From an uncultured bacterium (GTDB lineage Bacteria; Verrucomicrobiota; Kiritimatiellia; CAIVKH01): 64,000 nucleotides of DNA. The position numbers and the translations under genes were made by a program. How positions within the stretch are numbered: position 1 is the stretch's first letter; each line of letters opens with the position of its first letter. The stretch lies in the NCBI GenBank assembly GCA_937958885.1, contig CALGMT010000004.1:31770-95769 (forward strand), given 5' to 3'. Below, in pieces: positions 58,695-64,000 of this stretch. Below the pieces are notes generated by a model. It did not search any database and had not been told where the DNA came from. It worked only from the letters and a program-made list of their open reading frames with translations.

Positions 58695-59464
58695 TTCAAG
58701 ATGCCGCGCTCGGAGGCGCGGATGAACTGCACGAGATGCAGGATCTCGGGTGTTTGCGGGATCTCGCGCTCGATTCGATCCAGCGCGTCGCGGGTGTTCA
58801 GCTCGCTCCGGTACAAGAGACGATGCGCCTGCTTGAGGGCCTGCTGCGAAGTCTCCGACAAGCCGGCGCGCTTGATGCCGAGCGCATTAATACCCGGCAC
58901 ACGCGGCGGGTTGCCGTCTGCCATCATATAGGGCGGCACATCCTGTGTAATTTTCGTGCAGCCGCCGATGATCGCATGGCGCCCCAATCGCACGAACTGG
59001 TGAATGCCGCTCAACCCACCCACCAGCACGCGGTCTTCCACGATGACATGGCCCGCCAGCGTGCCCACATTGGCGATAATCACATGGTCGCCCACGACGC
59101 AATCGTGCGCGATATGCGCATAGGCCATAATATGGCAGTGCGAGCCGATGCGCGTGAGATCGCCGTCCGCTGTCGCGGCATGAACCGTCACGCACTCGCG
59201 CAACGTCGTGTGATCGCCGATCACCGTGCCGGGTTTGCCGCCTTTGAACTTCAAGTCCTGCGTCTGCAGCCCGACGCTGGCAAAGGGAAAGAAGGTGCAG
59301 CCCGCCCCGATGCGGGTGAATCCATCCACCACCACATGGGAGATCAAGCGCGTGCCTTCGCCAATCGTCACCTCCGGACCCACGGTGCAAAAGGGTCCGA
59401 TGGACACCCGGTCCCCCAGTTGAGCCTGAGGCGCGACGATGGCCGTGGGATGGATATCCGCCAT
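58691..59464 (-). CDS. lpxA: UDP-N-acetylglucosamine acyltransferase
   Basis: 'IHPTAIVAPQAQLGDRVSIGPFCTVGPEVTIGEG' hexapeptide repeats; 'LSGIHQFVRLGRHAIIGG'; adjacent to fabZ. Confidence 0.95.
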   Translation of the reverse strand: MADIHPTAIVAPQAQLGDRVSIGPFCTVGPEVTIGEGTRLISHVVVDGFTRIGAGCTFFPFASVGLQTQDLKFKGGKPGTVIGDHTTLRECVTVHAATADGDLTRIGSHCHIMAYAHIAHDCVVGDHVIIANVGTLAGHVIVEDRVLVGGLSGIHQFVRLGRHAIIGGCTKITQDVPPYMMADGNPPRVPGINALGIKRAGLSETSQQALKQAHRLLYRSELNTRDALDRIEREIPQTPEILHLVQFIRASERGILK

Positions 59465-59467
59465 GGA

Positions 59468-59902
59468 TCAGGAATCCCCGTAGCCGAACATGATGTCTGC
59501 TTCGCTCGCCAGCTCATCGCCCACAAAAATCTTCCCGTGCATGCGCGTCATGCCCATGCGCGCCCGTTCGAAGGCGACCTCGATGCGAAGCTGGTCTCCC
59601 GGTCGAACCACGCGCCGGAACCGGGCCTTGTCGATCGCAAGAAAATACGCAATGCGCCCTTCGAAACCCAAGGCTTTGTTCATCAGGATGCCGCCGGTCT
59701 GGGCCATCGCTTCGATCTGAAGCACACCGGGAAAGACCGGATCGCCCGGAAAATGTCCCTGGAAGCACGGCTCCGCAACGGTGAGGTTCTTGATCGCCAC
59801 GATACGCTCCTTGAAATCGCACTCCACGATGCGGTCGATCAACAGCATCGGGTATCGATGCGGCAGGATTTCAAGAATCTCCTTGATCTGGATTTCTGAC
59901 AT
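59468..59902 (-). CDS. fabZ: 3-hydroxyacyl-ACP dehydratase
   Basis: 'ILPHRYPMLLIDRIVE', 'GHFPGDPVFPGVLQIEAMAQTGGIL'. Confidence 0.96.
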   Translation of the reverse strand: MSEIQIKEILEILPHRYPMLLIDRIVECDFKERIVAIKNLTVAEPCFQGHFPGDPVFPGVLQIEAMAQTGGILMNKALGFEGRIAYFLAIDKARFRRVVRPGDQLRIEVAFERARMGMTRMHGKIFVGDELASEADIMFGYGDS

Positions 59903-59970
59903 CTCGCTAGGCCTCCGGGTAATCGCCGGATAGTCTGAACCAAACGAGGGTGCGCTGTCAGCGCAAAAAG

Positions 59971-60609
59971 TCAGCTTCCCGTGATCAAGACGCCCTGCTG
60001 GGTGAAGCGAAGCAGCTCGCGCACGTCATAGATTTCGACGCCCAACTCCGCCTGCGCAAGAAAGGCCAGCCGCTGGGCGACCTTGAATACGTTGAAGCTG
60101 TCATCGCGCACAACGAGCACGATACGATGGGTGTCTTTATTGAAGTTTTTCAGCAGGTCCACCATAAAATTTTTGGTGGAAAACGTGGAGCGTTCTTCCA
60201 ATTCATAGCCATTGCGGACCGGGTCATGACGGGGCTTGATCACCAGCTGACCGAGCAGGTAGTACGTCAAATCCACCTCGTAAAAATCGTCCACCACCCG
60301 GATGCCGGAAAGGGCCTGCATCAGCTTGTTCTGATCTCCTCCCGCCTCCTGACTGACGCGCATCATCTGCATGCGGGCCTGACGTGCGAGTTCCGCCACA
60401 TCCATCGGATGGATCAGGTTGCCGCGACACTCGAGGTAGACCGGGATGCGCGTGCTGGTCCGCTCGATCGGTGTCGGGATGAGCACCTTGGTTTGGGCGG
60501 CATCGATGCCCGTGGCGATGATGACGAGCATCAAGATACCTTGAAGGCAGGTCAACACATCGAGGAAGGAGTCAAGATTGACTGCCGAGCTGGAATCCTT
60601 CTTGGCCAT
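59971..60609 (-). CDS. ExbD-like single-TM protein retaining the TM aspartate
   Basis: 'VNLDSFLDVLTCLQGILMLVII' aligns with ExbD 'VTPFIDVMLVLLIIFMV'; periplasmic domain; in cluster with ExbB-like gene. Confidence 0.7.
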   Translation of the reverse strand: MAKKDSSSAVNLDSFLDVLTCLQGILMLVIIATGIDAAQTKVLIPTPIERTSTRIPVYLECRGNLIHPMDVAELARQARMQMMRVSQEAGGDQNKLMQALSGIRVVDDFYEVDLTYYLLGQLVIKPRHDPVRNGYELEERSTFSTKNFMVDLLKNFNKDTHRIVLVVRDDSFNVFKVAQRLAFLAQAELGVEIYDVRELLRFTQQGVLITGS

Positions 60610-60627
60610 GGCGTTTCGTCAGCCGGG

Positions 60628-61146
60628 TTATTGCGTGACCGCAGCATCCGCTTGATCGGTGTTCACGTTGCGCAAGACGATAGGCTCATCCTTATACAGC
60701 AGGTCCATGCCGATATCGATTTGCCGATCGCGAATCGCTTTTTTGAGTTTTCGCGCTATGGTTGCCCCGTGCTCACGCACCAGGAGAACCACGTACTGGC
60801 TTTCCTTGCGCGCCTCGACCTGTCGAAGGAACTGCTCGAAATTATTGTCGCGCCGCTCAAGCTCGCGAACAGGAATCTCCTCGCCGCCGGGATGCACGAT
60901 CATGCGATCGCGCCAGACCTCGAGATACCATGGGCTTTTGATGACATTGCCTCGGCTATCATAAATCTCCTTATCTTGGGCGGGGTCCATACCATGCGGG
61001 ATAATGGAGGTGATCTGAACATTTTCAGGATTGGCGGAAATGACGACTATGTTGCTGATCATGATCGTCACCAGGCATCCGGTGAGCATCAAAATGACGC
61101 ACATGAAGGAAGAGAAATCGGTCTTCGTTTCCTTCTTCTCAGCCAT
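60628..61146 (-). CDS. ExbD-like single-TM protein lacking the TM aspartate
   Basis: 'TDFSSFMCVILMLTGCLVTIMIS' aligns with the same segment but has Cys in place of Asp; shares the 'YLE..RD...HP.G' periplasmic pattern. Confidence 0.6.
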   Translation of the reverse strand: MAEKKETKTDFSSFMCVILMLTGCLVTIMISNIVVISANPENVQITSIIPHGMDPAQDKEIYDSRGNVIKSPWYLEVWRDRMIVHPGGEEIPVRELERRDNNFEQFLRQVEARKESQYVVLLVREHGATIARKLKKAIRDRQIDIGMDLLYKDEPIVLRNVNTDQADAAVTQ

Positions 61147-61171
61147 CTGAAATTCCTCCCGCCAGAGGGCG

Positions 61172-62668
61172 CTATTCTTCGCGCAGCGTGATCACGCGCG
61201 GCTTGCTCAACCGCGTGCAGAATTCCGTCGTCGTATTGAGGTGCTTGCGTAAATCCTCCAGCGTAGCCTTGAACTGCTCCGATGATGCAACAGTCGTCAA
61301 ACTCTGGTCGATCGACTGGCTCACCTTGAGCAGGCTCTCGATGCCTGACGCCAATCGCGAAACCTCCTGCATCCTCGCCGCAAGGTCGCGCGCCGCGGAC
61401 AGTGTTTGCTCCGTAACCTCGCGCGTGTTGGCCTGAATCGCTTCGGCCCCTTGCCGGTAGGACTGAGCAACGCGATCTGCGGTGGTGTTGATTTCCGTGA
61501 CCACTTCTTTGAATCGGGCCGCCTCTTCCTCGCCTACGCGGCGTCGCGCCTCGATCGTGCGGTCGTCCTGCTTGCGCAATTCATCGGCTAGGCCGCGCAG
61601 ACTCTGCTCCACCGAGGAGCCCGCGCCCTGCAGGTTCTCGGCAAGGCGCTGGCTCAAATCGCGGAGCGTCGTTTCATATTTGACGGTCATGCCGCTGAAA
61701 CGCTCTTCCACCGTGGCGGCCGCCTTTTCGATCGATCGTGTGAACACCTCATCATACCGGTCGGGATCCGGAATGTAGCGGCGGAAGGCCGCCTCGATGG
61801 AGTCCTCGAGATTTTCAATGACGATCGGCTTTTGTTCCGGCGACGGCAGCCGAGCGAGCAAGACATCATCCAGATAATTGTCTAATTCGCCGAAGAGATT
61901 CTCCTCGCGCCGCTGAAACGCGGTGAGCGGGAACATCAGCAGCGTGGTCAAGATGAGGGCCAGTAGCGTGGTATCGAAGGCGACGCCGAGGCCGACGGTC
62001 ACCTGGCCAATCGCCTCTTTAATCGCTCCCACGTCAGCAGAACCACCCAGCACGCCGAACCCTGCGACGGCCTGACCGAGACCGTTGACCGTTCCGATAA
62101 ACCCCAGGATCGGTATAGCCCACATCAGCACGCGCGAGAGCGCGTATGAGGAATCAGAGGCGCTCTGATCACGGGCCGATTCTGTCTGCAGATACGTTGC
62201 CACGCGAGAAACATCCTTGGTGCCCAGCCAAAGCGCCAGCGCGCGGTCTAGTCGATTGAGGAGAATGCTCCATTCGAATTCGGGCCGCTGTGGGAGGGAA
62301 TCACGGAACGACTGCAGGGCCGCATCGTCATTCAGGTCGAGTTCGGGCGGCAACGGGTTTGATGCGACGACGCGCAAATTCCTGCTCACGATCTTGCTTT
62401 TCAAGATAATCATGGCGCCGACCATGAAGGACATCAGCAGTTCGAGATACTGCACCGGTCCGCGCCCGTTGATGATGCCGTAGAGATAGTCGGCTTTAGT
62501 GCCCTTGAGCGGGACCACCGCAAAGGCGACCAGCAGAGTTCCGAGAATACCTACGGCAATTTGAATAAAAACATTGGCGTCCGTACCCGGTCGCGCTCCG
62601 CGCAGCGATTGAAGGTCTTCGGGACTGGCATCGACGATCATTTCGGCATGTTCGTGTTCCTGCTCCAT
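61172..62668 (-). CDS. MotA/TolQ/ExbB proton-channel family protein with long C-terminal helical tail (ZorA-like architecture)
   Basis: 'PILGFIGTVNGLGQAVAGFGVL' and 'VTVGLGVAFDTTLLALILTTLLMF' ExbB/TolQ signatures; ~230-aa coiled-coil-like tail. Confidence 0.85.
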   Translation of the reverse strand: MEQEHEHAEMIVDASPEDLQSLRGARPGTDANVFIQIAVGILGTLLVAFAVVPLKGTKADYLYGIINGRGPVQYLELLMSFMVGAMIILKSKIVSRNLRVVASNPLPPELDLNDDAALQSFRDSLPQRPEFEWSILLNRLDRALALWLGTKDVSRVATYLQTESARDQSASDSSYALSRVLMWAIPILGFIGTVNGLGQAVAGFGVLGGSADVGAIKEAIGQVTVGLGVAFDTTLLALILTTLLMFPLTAFQRREENLFGELDNYLDDVLLARLPSPEQKPIVIENLEDSIEAAFRRYIPDPDRYDEVFTRSIEKAAATVEERFSGMTVKYETTLRDLSQRLAENLQGAGSSVEQSLRGLADELRKQDDRTIEARRRVGEEEAARFKEVVTEINTTADRVAQSYRQGAEAIQANTREVTEQTLSAARDLAARMQEVSRLASGIESLLKVSQSIDQSLTTVASSEQFKATLEDLRKHLNTTTEFCTRLSKPRVITLREE

Positions 62669-62903
62669 GATACCCCCACTGGAATAAGGCTTGTTGGACC
62701 GGCACCTGCGAATACGCGATTATCCGACAGTGCACCCTCAAAACGATACTGCGGACATAATCCAGATGTGGGAGCCGGAAGTCAATATCTGTCCTGGCGG
62801 CAAATGGATTTTTTGCGATGCGGAAGCAATCGCCTTGCAAAGACCCGGATTGCTCGCATAGTCTCTACGCCATTGCGAATCACACTGCCCCGCGTTCGCA
62901 CGA

Positions 62904-62995
<92 letters not shown>

Positions 62996-63204
62996 TCCCG
63001 ACCGCAAAGCGCGTCGGGTAGGTACTGGCTGGCCCGGTCGCCGCCCATGTGACGACGGCGCCCCCGCCGACCAGTTCGTTCCGCCCGTCTTTCTCGTGCG
63101 CCGAAGTCCCGCCTCGGCGGGACGAAGGAGGATCGTCTTCGTCTTCGGGGGCGCGCGCGCAATCAGATCCAGCAATCGGCGTAGCCGCCCTGTCCGCATA
63201 ATTC

Positions 63205-63690
63205 CTAGCCAAGAACGAACCTGGCCCGCTCGCGACGCAACATCTCGAACGGCGTCATAACCTTCACGCCCAGCGCAATACAGGGATTGGGAATCTTGAT
63301 GATCTTGGTGGAAGGCGCAGCCTTCTCGTGGGTCACGACGGTGTATCCGTGAGCCAGGGCATGGGCGACAAGGTAGTAGTCTGCCACCTGCAGGAATGTG
63401 TTTACAGCAGCGGGGTCGTACCTCTGTCCCATGGCCCAAGCGCTTACCGTTCCGAGCGCAGGAAGAAGTGCGGCGTCCGGTTTAAGGAAGAAGCCTGGCC
63501 CGCGCTGTTCGGCCCAATCGGAAAGCTCGTCGCCGCCGGCGGCGAGTTCATCGCCGACCTTCTCGATGCTGAACACTTCGCCGGCTGCATTCCTTTGGAT
63601 CAGCCAATCCCAGAAGCCCGGGCAGAAGTCTAAGCCATAATGCAAGTTCTTCGCCTGAATGAAGACATTCGAATCGAGGAGATACGGCAT
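63205..63690 (-). CDS. DUF4411 family PIN-like protein (putative toxin)
   Basis: 'MPYLLDSNVFIQAKNLHYGLDFCPGFWDWL', 'QVADYYLVAHALAHGYTVVTHE'. Start set to 63690; the longer ORF start at 63987 is in the antisense-neighbour frame. Confidence 0.8.
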   Translation of the reverse strand: MPYLLDSNVFIQAKNLHYGLDFCPGFWDWLIQRNAAGEVFSIEKVGDELAAGGDELSDWAEQRGPGFFLKPDAALLPALGTVSAWAMGQRYDPAAVNTFLQVADYYLVAHALAHGYTVVTHEKAAPSTKIIKIPNPCIALGVKVMTPFEMLRRERARFVLG

Positions 63691-64000
63691 CAGGCGATCC
63701 CCAGACTGTGACCGAGTTCCCGGAAGGTCGCGAGCTTCGAAAAGCCCAGTAGACGGAAAGCATCGCGGTGCAGCGTCTGACCCTCCAGCGTGCTGGTAAT
63801 CAAGGCGCTCGCGAAGCGTTTGCTGACTCTCGCCGCCTGTGTCAGATAGAAGTTCCCGCCGGCGCCTCTTGGGATCGCGAACAATCTCTCTAATTCCGCG
63901 TGATACGCCGTCCAGAGTTCGTCTTGCGTCAAATGGCCTGCGTCGTAAATCCGGCGCAGAACGACCAGTGTGCTGACCTTGAACCATCGCGCCAGCCGCG
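63690..64000 (-). CDS. ImmA/IrrE-like (COG2856-type) protein, C-terminal portion; truncated by the window edge
   Basis: Frame is open to the edge: RLARWFKVSTLVVLRRIYDAGHLTQDELWTAYHAELERLFAIPRGAGGNFYLTQAARVSKRFASALITSTLEGQTLHRDAFRLLGFSKLATFRELGHSLGIA; TGATG overlap with DUF4411. Confidence 0.65.
   Translation of the reverse strand, partial: RLARWFKVSTLVVLRRIYDAGHLTQDELWTAYHAELERLFAIPRGAGGNFYLTQAARVSKRFASALITSTLEGQTLHRDAFRLLGFSKLATFRELGHSLGIA

Noticed and set aside
59971-62668. Zorya anti-phage system
   Set aside because: The ExbB-like tail resembles ZorA architecture, but no ZorC/D/E-like gene is present and flanking genes are core envelope functions.
63691-63987. N-terminal 99 aa of the 260-aa ORF 63205-63987
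   Set aside because: This part lies over the ImmA/IrrE-like reading frame; the DUF4411 domain starts at M 63690.

Overview
A high-GC, gene-dense bacterial chromosome segment with no phage or transposon and no CRISPR array. Envelope and secretion features (T2SS, lpxA/fabZ) and the phosphatase C-terminal domain style suggest a Gram-negative PVC-type lineage (Verrucomicrobiota/Kiritimatiellota-like); this is inference. Main contents: the 3' end of rnpB; gspC; rnr; glgA; an nrdR-rpe-lepA-lepB group; a translationally coupled prfB(+1 frameshift)-trpC-trpF-trpB-yicC-gmk operon; an organophosphate-type transporter (OPA) followed by an ABC importer; a SAM-I riboswitch with metY/metX; a photo-oxidative-stress-like cluster (FAD amine oxidase, DUF1365-CFA synthase fusion, SDR, SRPBCC, photolyase); phoB-porin-pstSCAB-phoU with a secreted phosphatase; an ABC-2 exporter; gspDEF-lpxA-fabZ; an ExbB/ZorA-like motor with two ExbD-like partners; tRNA-Ser(GCU); and a DUF4411 / ImmA-IrrE toxin-antitoxin pair cut by the window edge. 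Strongest items for follow-up: (1) the ExbB/ZorA-like motor whose two ExbD-like subunits differ in the conserved transmembrane Asp; (2) the DUF1365-CFA fusion in a photolyase cluster with no ECF/ChrR regulator in view; (3) an 11-bp-phased CTAAC repeat at four sites that looks like this lineage's Pho box and links the OPA/ABC transporter cluster to the Pho regulon; (4) a 19-aa Lys/Ala peptide gene with its own promoter, long leader, SD and terminator; (5) a porin gene that appears to start at ATC.
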